Below, one piece after another: positions 19,665 through 27,883 of a stretch of 64,000 nucleotides of DNA. Made by a program: the position numbers and the translations under genes. Origin of the DNA: Sphingopyxis sp. H050 (GTDB lineage Bacteria; Pseudomonadota; Alphaproteobacteria; Sphingomonadales; Sphingomonadaceae); assembly GCF_001468265.1 (NCBI RefSeq), contig NZ_LNRZ01000005.1, positions 186,001 through 250,000 on the forward strand. The letters are read 5' to 3'. The notes beneath the pieces were generated by a model. That model made no database searches. It worked only from the letters and a program-made list of their open reading frames with translations, and was not told where the DNA came from. Each line of letters opens with the position of its first letter. The first letter of the stretch is position 1.

Positions 19665-21062
19665 ATGTCCGACAGCCTGCTGCGCCGCAAATCCATCGTT
19701 CCACAGCAGCAGGAAGGCCACGGCCTCGCGCGCACGCTCAGTTGGCCGCATCTGATCGCGCTCGGCGTCGGGGCGATCGTCGGGACCGGTATCCTGACCC
19801 TGATCGGCGTCGGCGCCGACAAGGCGGGGCCTGCGGTCATCGTTTCTTTCGCGGTCGCGGGCCTGATCTGCGCCTGTGCGGCGCTTGCCTATGCCGAAAT
19901 GGCGACGATGATCCCCGCCTCGGGCAGCGCTTACACCTACTCCTATGTCGTGATCGGCGAGCTGATCGCGTGGATCGTCGGCTGGAGCCTGATCCTCGAA
20001 TATTCGCTGGTGGTCAGCGCGGTCGCGGTCGGCTGGTCGGGCTATGCGGCGCCGTTGCTCCAGGCGTGGGCGAATGTTCCGATGGAGCTGATGCAAGGCC
20101 CCGAGCTTGGCGGCATCGTCAATCTGCCGGCGATTGCGATCATCGCGCTCGTTGCCGGGATGCTGCTCTATGGCACGCGCGAAAGCGCGACCGTCAACGC
20201 GATCCTGGTGATCGTGAAGATCATCGCGCTCGCGGTCTTCGTCGCGGTTGCGCTGCCCGCGTTCGACGCGGCCAACCTCGAACCCTTCAGCCCCTTCGGC
20301 TTCGCCAAGCATGTCGGTCCCGACGGCGTCGAGCGCGGGATCATGGCGGCGGCGGCGATCATCTTCTTCGCCTTCTATGGCTTCGACGCGATCGCGACCG
20401 CGGCCGAGGAGGCCAAGAACCCCGATCGCGATCTCAAGATCGGTATCGTCGGGTCGATGCTTGCCTGCGTCGCCATCTACATCCTCGTCGCGGTCGCGGC
20501 GGTCGGCGCGATCACCTACAGCAAGTTCGCGAACAGCCCCGAGCCGCTGGCGCTGATCCTGCGCGAACTCGGCCAGCCGGGCGCCGCCAAACATCTCGCG
20601 CTCTCGGCGGTGATCGCGCTGCCGACGGTGATCCTCGCCTTCTTCTTCGGGCAGAGCCGCATCTTCTTCACCATGGCGCGCGACGGCCTGCTGCCGAGCA
20701 GCCTCGCCAAACTTTCGCCGCGCGGGACGCCGGTGCGCATCACCATCTTCACCGCGATCGTCGTCGCGATCCTCGCAGGCTTCATCCCGCTCGACGAGCT
20801 GGCGGCGCTGGCGAATGCGGGCACCCTCGCGGCCTTCACGGCGGTGTCGATCTGCATGCTGATCATGCGCCGCCGCGCGCCGGACGCGCCGCGCACCTTC
20901 CGCACGCCGTGGCCGTGGGTGGTCGGCGGCATCGCTGTGCTGGGCTGCATCTATCTGTTCTTGAGCCTGCCCGCACAGACGCAGCTCTGGTTCCTGATCT
21001 GGAATATCGTCGGGCTTGGCGTCTATTTCCTCTATGCCCGGCGCAATGCCGTCGCCGCCTGA
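19665..21062 (+). CDS. Amino acid permease (APC superfamily)
   Basis: 465 residues, about 12 membrane helices. The N-terminal TM1 motif LIALGVGAIVGTGILTLIGVGADKAGPAVIVSF is typical of cationic amino-acid/YfnA-like transporters, with LAYAEMATMIPASGSAYTYSY and FFAFYGFDAIATAAEEAKNP in the usual places. Substrate not deducible. ATG 19665 has GGGGAGC upstream. Confidence 0.93.
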   Translation: MSDSLLRRKSIVPQQQEGHGLARTLSWPHLIALGVGAIVGTGILTLIGVGADKAGPAVIVSFAVAGLICACAALAYAEMATMIPASGSAYTYSYVVIGELIAWIVGWSLILEYSLVVSAVAVGWSGYAAPLLQAWANVPMELMQGPELGGIVNLPAIAIIALVAGMLLYGTRESATVNAILVIVKIIALAVFVAVALPAFDAANLEPFSPFGFAKHVGPDGVERGIMAAAAIIFFAFYGFDAIATAAEEAKNPDRDLKIGIVGSMLACVAIYILVAVAAVGAITYSKFANSPEPLALILRELGQPGAAKHLALSAVIALPTVILAFFFGQSRIFFTMARDGLLPSSLAKLSPRGTPVRITIFTAIVVAILAGFIPLDELAALANAGTLAAFTAVSICMLIMRRRAPDAPRTFRTPWPWVVGGIAVLGCIYLFLSLPAQTQLWFLIWNIVGLGVYFLYARRNAVAA

Positions 21063-21147
21063 TTGGCGGTAAAGGCGATTGCATCGCGCGGCCTGCCGGT
21101 GCAGTTGACGCGGCAGGGCGAATGGAAATCGACGGGGGAACAACGTG

Positions 21148-23949
21148 ATGAATATCTGGCGTGGTGCGGCATGTGCCGCCGTCGTCGTCGTGCCGGCGCA
21201 GATCGCCTGGGCGGGTGAGCAGCCGCTTTATGCCCCCGCACCGGCGTGGGTCGCCATCGCCAAGCTTCCCGATGCGGCCGCCAGGAACGCGGCGGCCGGA
21301 CCGATCCTCTATGACGTGCAACAGCGCGTCGACGGCGCCACGGTGTGGAACTATGTCGACACCGCCATCAAGCTCGATACGCCGGAGGCGCTGTCGCAGA
21401 ACAGCAATCTCACCCTCGCGTGGAGCCCCGACAAGGGCGACCTGATCGTCCACCAGGTCGCGATCATCCGCGACGGCGAAGAGGTCGATGCCCTGGCCGG
21501 CGGACAGAAATTCACCGTGCTTCGCCGCGAGCAGTCGCTCGAACAGCGCGAGTTGACGGGCATTCTCTCTGCGACGCTGGCGGTCGAGGGGCTGCGTGTC
21601 GGCGACGTGCTGCGCCTCCGCGTGTCGATCACCGCCAAGGATGACGCGCTCGGTGGGCGGGCGCAGCTGGTGCAGCCGATCGTCGCCGAGCCGGTGCGCA
21701 TCGCATCGGCGTCGTACAAGCTGTCGTGGCGAGCGGGCGACGATACGCACTGGAAGGCGCTGAGCGGCAATATCGACGCCAGGCCGAAGCGGGTCGGCGA
21801 CTTTTTCGAGCTGCCGATCGTCATGCCGGTCGCGAAACTCGCCGACATTCCGCAAGATGCGCCCGGGCGTTTCCAGCGCCTGCCGCTGATCGAGGCCTCG
21901 ACCTTCGCAAGCTGGGCCGATGTGTCGAAAATCATGGCGCCGCTCTATGCGACCGACGGAAAGATCGCACCGGGCAGCGCGCTCGCGGGTGAAGTCGCTA
22001 CGATCAAGGCGGCGACCGACGATCCCCTAAAGCGCACGGCGATGGCGCTGCAACTGGTTCAGGACAAGATCCGCTATCTCGCGGTCGGCATGGACGGCGG
22101 CAATTATGTGCCGCAGGCGCCGGCGAAGACGTGGGAGGTGCGGTACGGCGACTGCAAGGCCAAGACCCTGCTGCTCCTCACGATGCTTCACGCGATGGAT
22201 ATCGAGGCCGAAGCCGTGCTCGCCCACGCGGACATGGGCGATCTGGTCGCGGGCCGCATTCCCAGCGCACTGGCGTTCAACCATGTCATCGTCGGCGCGA
22301 AGGTCGGCGGCGAGACCTTGTGGCTCGACGGCACGGGGCTGGGTACGCGGCTGGCCGATCTTCGCGACACGCCGCCGTTCGGGCATGTGCTGCCGGTCCG
22401 CACCGCGGGCGCCGAACTGGTCAAGATGGACCTGCGCTCGCCTGCGCGTCCGTTGGTCGACCTGTCGCTCGATGCCGACGAAAGCACCAGCATCGACCTG
22501 CCGTCGGTGATCGACCTGACGATGGTCGTGCGCGGCCAGCTCGCCAGCCTGATGACGCTGGCGGGGTCGCAGCTGGGAGCCAAGGAACAGCGCGAACTGA
22601 CCGAGAAATTCCTGCAGCATTATGTCGGCGAGGCGCAGTATGAAACGCTCGTCACGACGCCCGATGCCGATGCGGGCAGCATCACGATCAAGGGCAAGGG
22701 CGTCTTTACCACCGGCTGGCGCCGCGAGGATCAGCGGATGGAGCGCTGGTTGTCGCGGGTTCCGAACATGATCGGTTTCGAGCCTGACCGCGCGCGCCCC
22801 GCGTGGGCCGATATTCCCGTCGTCACCCCGGCGCCCGACCGCGCGCATTACCGGATGCGCATTCGCCTGCCCGACGGCGGCAAGGGCTATGCGATCGAGG
22901 GCGATGCGGCGGCCGAGACGCAGGTCGCGGGTTTCGACGTCAAGCGCACCGTCAGCATGGAAGGCGGCGTGGTGGCCATCGACGAATCGTTCGCGACCGC
23001 GGGCCGGGAAATCCCTGCTGCGCAGATCGCCGCCGAACGCGACCGCACGGCGACGCTGGTCGCACGCTCGCCGCGCATGGTCGCGCCGTCGGACGCGCGT
23101 CGCCGCTGGAATCTCAAGGGCGCGGCCTCCGCGTCGCAGCTCGACGGCGCGAGCGCGATTTTCGCCAAGGCGGCCGAACGTTCGGACGAGGAAAATGTGA
23201 CCGCGCTGACCAGCAGCGCATCCTTCCATCAGGGGATCGGCGATTATAGGGGCGCGATCGCGGCGCTGACGAAGCAGATTGCGCTGCTGCCGTCGGTCGA
23301 GGCGTATCTCAACCGCTCGGCGGCGCGCAAGGAACTCGGCGATCTTGCCGGTGCGCTCGCCGATGCGGAAGAAGCGCGAAAGCTCGACCCCGCATCGCAG
23401 GGCGCGGTGTTCACGGTCGCGATGCTGGTTGCCGAGCGCGGCGACGTCGCAAAGGCATCGGCGCTGCTCGACGAACGCATCGCGCTCGGCGGCAAGACGC
23501 GCGACGATTATCGGATGGCGAAGGCTACGGTGGTCGGCGAATTCGGTGACCCTGCCGCGGCGATTGCGGAACTCGATGCTCTCATCGCGGCAAAGCCCGG
23601 CGTGCCCGGTCTCCTCAACGCGCGTTGCTGGATCAAGGCGACGCGCAATGTCCAGGTCGACACGGCGCTCAAGGATTGCACCTCGGCGATGGAACTCAGC
23701 GACAGCACGGCAGCGATCCTCGACAGCCGCGCGCTCGTCTGGATGCGCCTCGGCCGCGACGAGGATGCACTGCGCGATCTCGACGCGGCGCTGCTCCAGG
23801 TGCCGGGCATGGGATCGAGCCGCTTCCTGCGCGCGATCGTCAACAAGCGTATGGGGCAAAGCGAAGCAGCTGCCGCCGACCTTGCGGTCGCGCGGCAGAT
23901 GTCGCCTTCGACCGAGCGCGACTATGCGCGCTTCGGTCTCAAGCCTTGA
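21148..23949 (+). CDS. DUF3857 / transglutaminase-like / TPR protein
   Basis: About 933 residues. Signal peptide (CAAVVVVPAQIAWAG), then a DUF3857 beta domain (residues ~30-260), a transglutaminase-like domain with cysteine in RYGDCKAKTLLLL, histidine in ALAFNHVIV and aspartate in LWLDGTG (~290-420), and a C-terminal run of TPR helices (~680-930). Such proteins are exported and often lie in outer-membrane or peptide metabolism contexts; the reaction is unknown. GTG 21145 directly precedes the ATG I chose; both have GGGGGA upstream. Confidence 0.88.
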   Translation: MNIWRGAACAAVVVVPAQIAWAGEQPLYAPAPAWVAIAKLPDAAARNAAAGPILYDVQQRVDGATVWNYVDTAIKLDTPEALSQNSNLTLAWSPDKGDLIVHQVAIIRDGEEVDALAGGQKFTVLRREQSLEQRELTGILSATLAVEGLRVGDVLRLRVSITAKDDALGGRAQLVQPIVAEPVRIASASYKLSWRAGDDTHWKALSGNIDARPKRVGDFFELPIVMPVAKLADIPQDAPGRFQRLPLIEASTFASWADVSKIMAPLYATDGKIAPGSALAGEVATIKAATDDPLKRTAMALQLVQDKIRYLAVGMDGGNYVPQAPAKTWEVRYGDCKAKTLLLLTMLHAMDIEAEAVLAHADMGDLVAGRIPSALAFNHVIVGAKVGGETLWLDGTGLGTRLADLRDTPPFGHVLPVRTAGAELVKMDLRSPARPLVDLSLDADESTSIDLPSVIDLTMVVRGQLASLMTLAGSQLGAKEQRELTEKFLQHYVGEAQYETLVTTPDADAGSITIKGKGVFTTGWRREDQRMERWLSRVPNMIGFEPDRARPAWADIPVVTPAPDRAHYRMRIRLPDGGKGYAIEGDAAAETQVAGFDVKRTVSMEGGVVAIDESFATAGREIPAAQIAAERDRTATLVARSPRMVAPSDARRRWNLKGAASASQLDGASAIFAKAAERSDEENVTALTSSASFHQGIGDYRGAIAALTKQIALLPSVEAYLNRSAARKELGDLAGALADAEEARKLDPASQGAVFTVAMLVAERGDVAKASALLDERIALGGKTRDDYRMAKATVVGEFGDPAAAIAELDALIAAKPGVPGLLNARCWIKATRNVQVDTALKDCTSAMELSDSTAAILDSRALVWMRLGRDEDALRDLDAALLQVPGMGSSRFLRAIVNKRMGQSEAAAADLAVARQMSPSTERDYARFGLKP

Positions 23950-23964
23950 TCCCAATCGCGGGGA

Positions 23965-24261
23965 TCAGTCGAACAGCTCGCTGAGGAAGCTCTTCTTGTA
24001 ATTCTTCTTGTACGGTTTGCCGTAATAGCGGTCGTCGTGGCCGTGCTCGCGATAATGCGGCTGCTGGGGCGGCGGTGGTGCCGGGGCACGGGGGGCGGGC
24101 GCGGCGGCGCTTTCGCTGCGCTCGATGATCTTGTCGAGCTCGCCGCGGTCCAGCCACACGCCGCGGCACTGCGGGCAATAATCGATCTCGATTCCCTGAC
24201 GCTCCGACATCGTCAGATTCACGCGGCAGGTGGGGCAAAGCAGGCCGTGAGGTTCGGACAT
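23965..24261 (-). CDS. TFIIB-type zinc-ribbon small protein
   Basis: 98 residues. One zinc ribbon (LLCPTCRVNLTMSERQGIEIDYCPQCRGVWLDRGELDKII: CPxC at ~9-12, CPxC at ~28-31), a Pro/Ala-rich linker and a Lys/Tyr-rich tail (YYGKPYKKNYKKSFLSELFD). Function unknown; the family is widespread in Proteobacteria. AGGAAAGGAAA precedes ATG 24261. Convergent with the DUF3857 gene. Confidence 0.88.
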   Translation of the reverse strand: MSEPHGLLCPTCRVNLTMSERQGIEIDYCPQCRGVWLDRGELDKIIERSESAAAPAPRAPAPPPPQQPHYREHGHDDRYYGKPYKKNYKKSFLSELFD

Positions 24262-24325
24262 GGAATTTCCTTTCCTTGAAGAAGACATTGGCAAATTTGC
24301 CGATTCTCCCACCTCGTCTGCTGCT

Positions 24326-24649
24326 TTAGGATGAAATGCCGTGCCAGTCGAACGCCAAAGGCGCCTCGCGAAACGCAAAGCGATCGAGGTGCCGCGCGAC
24401 GACATCCTTCATCGCCTCGACATGCTCCGCGCTGCTTGCGTCGATGCGGACCGACAGCGCGTCGGCGCCCGCATCGAAGGTGACCAGCGCGTCGCGCGCC
24501 CAGGCGGCGCTGCGCGCATCCTTGGGGAAGGTCACGGTGCCATGATCGGCGGTGAATTCGACCGTCAGGTTATGCTGCCAATGCTTGCACAGCTGTTGCA
24601 GATATTTGCTCGCGTGCGTTGTTGGCACCGTTGCGATCGCGCTCGCCAT
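24326..24649 (-). CDS. DUF2218 domain protein
   Basis: 107 residues: YLQQLCKHWQHNLTVEF, then LSVRIDASSAEHVEAMKDVVARHLDRFAFRE, the DUF2218 pattern. Family members often neighbour siderophore-interacting or ferric-reductase genes; none is here. ATG 24649 shares one base with the stop of the PadR gene (TGATG); GTG 24652 is an alternative. Probably regulated by that PadR protein. Confidence 0.88.
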   Translation of the reverse strand: MASAIATVPTTHASKYLQQLCKHWQHNLTVEFTADHGTVTFPKDARSAAWARDALVTFDAGADALSVRIDASSAEHVEAMKDVVARHLDRFAFREAPLAFDWHGISS

Positions 24650-25269
24650 CACAGCCGCTCGATCTTCTGCGCGGCGTCGTCGATCAGCGCGACCACCTCG
24701 TGCAGCGTCGCGGCGTCGAGGTCGCGGTCGCCCAGCCGGTTCATCAGCACGGCGCGCAGATTGCCCATCGCGCGGCGGACCGAGGCGCTGTCGGTGCGCT
24801 GGCGTTCTTCGCCGACCTCGGTCAGCCGGGCGATCAGCGCTTCGATCGCGTTCTTGTTCGCGTCGAGTTCGGCCTGGCCGGCATCGGTGATCGCGAACAG
24901 CTTTTTCGCGCCGTCGCTGTCGGCCGCCTCGATCAGCCCCATGTCGCCCAGGAGGGTGAGGGTGGGATAGATCACGCCCGGGCTCGGCGCATAGGCGCCG
25001 CCGGTCAGCTCCTCGATCCGGCGGATCAGGTCATATCCGTGGCGCGGTTCGTCGGCGATCAGCTTCAGAAGCACCAGCCGCAGCTCGCCGCTGTCGAACA
25101 TCCGGCGCCGCCGGCCCCGGCCTTCGTCGTCGTCGCGAAAGCGTCCGCCGAAGCCGTGCCCGCCGAAACCCCGGCCGCCGCCGCGCATCCCGTGCCGCAT
25201 CGCTTCGCGCATCATCCGGTGCATGGCCTGCCGCTCGCCGCAGCCATGCCGGTTCATTCCATGTCGCAT
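24649..25269 (-). CDS. PadR-family regulator with His/Gly-rich N-terminus (YqjI-like)
   Basis: 206 residues. The N-terminal ~55 residues are rich in His, Met and Gly (MRHGMNRHGCGERQAMHRMMREAMRHGM), then a PadR winged helix (GELRLVLLKLIADEPRHGYDLIRRIEELTGG, YAPSPGVIYPTLTLLGDMGLI) and a C-terminal dimerisation helix. This matches the layout of E. coli YqjI, a nickel-responsive repressor of an iron-chelate reductase gene. AAGGAG six bases before ATG 25269 decides this start over an ATG five codons upstream. A palindrome stands 26 bp upstream. Confidence 0.88.
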   Translation of the reverse strand: MRHGMNRHGCGERQAMHRMMREAMRHGMRGGGRGFGGHGFGGRFRDDDEGRGRRRRMFDSGELRLVLLKLIADEPRHGYDLIRRIEELTGGAYAPSPGVIYPTLTLLGDMGLIEAADSDGAKKLFAITDAGQAELDANKNAIEALIARLTEVGEERQRTDSASVRRAMGNLRAVLMNRLGDRDLDAATLHEVVALIDDAAQKIERL

Positions 25270-25294
25270 CTCAAACTCCTTCATGCGATTCGAT

Positions 25295-25317
25295 GTTTCT
25301 AAGATATATCTTGAAAC
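25295..25317 (-). promoter_or_regulatory. Palindromic operator upstream of the PadR gene
   Basis: A perfect 12-bp palindrome AAGATATATCTT is flanked by GTTTC on the left and GAAAC on the right. AT-rich in a GC-rich setting, placed just before the PadR gene start: the expected position for autoregulation. Confidence 0.65.
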
Positions 25318-25367
25318 AGATTTCGCAAGACGCTCCGCGACACTTTCGACAACTTCCGCCGAAATCC

Positions 25368-25395
25368 TTGACTTCCCCCCGATTCGGGCTAAGAG
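25368..25395 (+). promoter_or_regulatory. Predicted promoter of rplJ-rplL
   Basis: TTGACT (25368-25373), 16-bp spacer, TAAGAG (25390-25395). It leaves a transcript leader of about 270 nt before rplJ. Confidence 0.55.
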
Positions 25396-25399
25396 CGCC

Positions 25400-25670
25400 C
25401 CCGTGTTGTCACGGGTTCGCCCGCGACAATTCCGTCCGAGACAGTTGGTGAAGGGAATATGCCCTTCTTAATTTCCAGCCGAGACGGGGAACAGTCTTTA
25501 TCGGTCGCCCGCCTGTTTGATCAGGCGACGCGTCTTGACCGACCCCATCGGACATCGTTGCGCAAAGGACAGGCGGGATTCGTCCCACGTCGGTCGTTTG
25601 CGTGTGTTAGCGCCCGGCGGCGCGCGCGTTCCGGCGCGCGGGCATCCGGGCAGATGAGTGGAGTATAGGC
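25400..25670 (+). promoter_or_regulatory. rplJ leader region
   Basis: About 270 bp without a convincing gene between the predicted promoter and rplJ. It contains several possible stems, for example CGCGCGC ... GCGCGCG near 25620-25642. In other bacteria this leader carries the L10(L12)4 autoregulatory site; I infer the same here but cannot fold it by eye. Confidence 0.45.
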
Positions 25671-26186
25671 ATGGATCGTACGGAAAAGGCCGAAGCCGTA
25701 TCCTCGCTGAACGCTACGCTGGCAAATGCCGCCTCGGTTGTGGTCGTCCGCAACCTGGGCATGACCGTCGCCCAGTCGACGGTGCTGCGCCAGCAGATGC
25801 GCGATGCAGGGGCCGACTTTCGCGTCACGAAGAACCGTCTTGCCAAAATCGCGCTCGATGGCACGTCCTACACCGGCATCGGCGAACTGCTGACCGGTCC
25901 CACGGCCCTCGCAACCTCGACCGATCCGGTCTCGGCTGCGAAGATCGCCGTGGAATTTGCCAAGACCAACGACAAGCTTGAAATCGTTGGCGGCGGCATG
26001 GGCGACGTGGTCCTCGACGTGAATGGCGTCAAAGCGCTTGCTTCGCTTCCCTCGCTCGACGAGCTCCGCGCCAAGATCATCGGTCTGGTGCAGGCTCCGG
26101 CCACCAAGGTTGCGCAGATTGCCGCAGCCCCGGCGGGCCAGCTGGCGCGGATTTTTGGCGCATATGCCGCCAAAGAAGCAGCGTGA
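25671..26186 (+). CDS. rplJ: 50S ribosomal protein L10
   Basis: 171 residues: MDRTEKAEAVSSLNATLANA start, VVVVRNLGMTVAQSTVLRQQMRDAGADFRVTKNRLAKIAL core and the C-terminal helix (GQLARIFGAYAAKEA) that binds L7/L12 dimers. Stalk base protein and probable autoregulator. GGAG lies 8 nt before ATG. Confidence 0.98.
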   Translation: MDRTEKAEAVSSLNATLANAASVVVVRNLGMTVAQSTVLRQQMRDAGADFRVTKNRLAKIALDGTSYTGIGELLTGPTALATSTDPVSAAKIAVEFAKTNDKLEIVGGGMGDVVLDVNGVKALASLPSLDELRAKIIGLVQAPATKVAQIAAAPAGQLARIFGAYAAKEAA

Positions 26187-26243
26187 TTTCGAACTGAACT
26201 GAAACTTACTGCCGGGCTATCCCGGTTCTGATGGAGAATGAAC

Positions 26244-26615
26244 ATGGCTGATCTCGCAAAGATCGTTGAAGACCTGTCGGCGCTGACCGTTCTGGAAGCT
26301 GCTGAACTTTCGAAGCTGCTCGAAGAAAAGTGGGGCGTTTCGGCCGCCGCCGCCGTTGCTGCCGCTCCGGCCGCCGCCGCTGCTGGCCCGGCTGCTGAAG
26401 AGCAGACCGAATTCGACGTCATCCTGACGGGTGACGGCGGCAACAAGATCAACGTGATTAAGGAAGTCCGTGCGATCACCGGTCTGGGCCTCGGCGAAGC
26501 CAAGGCGCTCGTCGAAGGCGCGCCGAAGGCCGTCAAGGAAGGCGTGAGCAAGGCTGAAGCTGAAGAGCTGAAGGCGAAGCTGCTCGCCGCCGGCGCGACC
26601 GTCGAACTGAAGTAA
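26244..26615 (+). CDS. rplL: 50S ribosomal protein L7/L12
   Basis: 123 residues: N-terminal dimerisation domain ([30 protein letters not shown]), Ala-rich hinge, and the C-terminal factor-binding domain ([40 protein letters not shown]). ATG 26244 fits the GGAG spacing better than the in-frame ATG 6 bp earlier. Confidence 0.98.
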   Translation: MADLAKIVEDLSALTVLEAAELSKLLEEKWGVSAAAAVAAAPAAAAAGPAAEEQTEFDVILTGDGGNKINVIKEVRAITGLGLGEAKALVEGAPKAVKEGVSKAEAEELKAKLLAAGATVELK

Positions 26616-26666
26616 TTCGGTTCGGGTCCGGCGGGCTTGCCCGCCGTGCTTGCGAAAAGAGAAAAA

Positions 26667-26699
26667 AAAGGGCGGTGCCGCGAGGCACCGCCCTTTTTT
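26667..26699 (+). terminator. Intrinsic terminator after rplL
   Basis: AAAGGGCGGTGCC-gcga-GGCACCGCCCTTT followed by further Ts: a 13-bp stem. It ends the rplJL unit, so rpoBC must be transcribed separately. A-tract on the left makes it work in both directions, also for the convergent gene at 26718. Confidence 0.93.
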
Positions 26700-26717
26700 C
26701 ATGATCGCTAAGCAGCC

Positions 26718-27752
26718 TTAATTGCGGGTCCAACCCGGCTTGAACTCCTTCCGAGCGTGGCCGGGTTCAAGGCGGCGCACTTCCTGCTCAGCGGGCGCCG
26801 GGATCGTCTGGCGCTGCGCGATTTCCCAAGCGCTCACGGGTTTGCGGACCGGGGCCTGTTCGGCCTGTGGCTCGCTAGTGGCGAGCGCCGCTTCGTAGCT
26901 TGCGCGTTCTTGCCGATCGAGGAAACGCGCGCGGGCAAGGCGCTTGCTGAGCGTCGCGAATGGATTTTCGGGCGTCGGCCCCGCCATCGCCATCGCCTCG
27001 TGACGGCCCATGCTGCCGGCCGGCACCGCGGTGAAAGCCGGGGTGGTCGCAGCCTGCATCGGCTGCGGTTCGGGCGCGGCAACCGTTTCGGTGCGGGTGA
27101 AGGCAGGCTCAGCGGCGGGTTCGGTTGTCGGCACCCATTCGGCGTTCGACGTCTCTTCAAATTCCCAGACCTCGTTCGTTGCCTTGCGACGGCGGGCAAA
27201 AGCGAGGCCTGCGCCGCCGGCGATCAGCAGTGCGGCTGCACCACCGACGATTTCCCAAGGGAAGCTGTCGCCCGTGGCGGGGCCGTCGACCACAGCGGGT
27301 GCGGCTTCGATCGTCGGCTGCATAGGTTCAGCTATAGCCGGAGTAATCGACACGGCTTCCTCGATCGGCGCCGCCGCTGCGGCAACCGGCGCGACGGACG
27401 CCGCCGGGGCACGTGTGGGAGAGGCCTGCGCCGGTCGCGACTGCGGCGCTGTGCGCTCAGCGCGGGCACGGGCGGGCGGGGTAGCGGCCTCACGCTCGGC
27501 TGCCTTCGGAGCGGGCGGCAGGTCGAGCGGGACGCGGATCACCGGCTGGGGCGCCGGCTGCGCGGTCGGAGCGGTAGCGGGCGCCGTCGTCGCCGGCGGC
27601 TGGACTGTCGGCGGAGCCGAGGTCGACGGTACGCTGACCGGGGGCGTCATCGACACCGTCGTTTCCTGCGCAAAGGCGCCAGGGGTTGAGAGGACCAGGA
27701 ACGCGGCAATCGCGCTCGCGGCGGGGCGGAGGAGGGGAGCATTTTTCGTCAT
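26718..27752 (-). CDS. Pro/Ala-rich single-span membrane protein, unknown function
   Basis: 344 residues. Signal peptide (ASAIAAFLVLSTPGAFAQ), a long extracytoplasmic Pro/Ala/Thr-rich low-complexity stretch (~25-170), one membrane helix (WEIVGGAAALLIAGGAGLAFARRRK) and a cytoplasmic tail with basic and charged segments (LSKRLARARFLDRQERASYEAALA). No domain I recognise. The ATG at 27752 lacks a clear ribosome binding site. Reminiscent of cell-surface anchor or spacer proteins, but that is only a shape comparison. Confidence 0.75.
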   Translation of the reverse strand: MTKNAPLLRPAASAIAAFLVLSTPGAFAQETTVSMTPPVSVPSTSAPPTVQPPATTAPATAPTAQPAPQPVIRVPLDLPPAPKAAEREAATPPARARAERTAPQSRPAQASPTRAPAASVAPVAAAAAPIEEAVSITPAIAEPMQPTIEAAPAVVDGPATGDSFPWEIVGGAAALLIAGGAGLAFARRRKATNEVWEFEETSNAEWVPTTEPAAEPAFTRTETVAAPEPQPMQAATTPAFTAVPAGSMGRHEAMAMAGPTPENPFATLSKRLARARFLDRQERASYEAALATSEPQAEQAPVRKPVSAWEIAQRQTIPAPAEQEVRRLEPGHARKEFKPGWTRN

Positions 27753-27883
27753 AGTGGAGGACAAACGAACGGCGCCCGAAAAGCGCTGCGAAAATGCGCG
27801 CGATTCCACGATGAGCCGTGCCGCCGTGGCGGCGCGGCGAAGATTCCGGGCCCGTTCGTCGCGGCCGACGACCGCTTTCGGGG

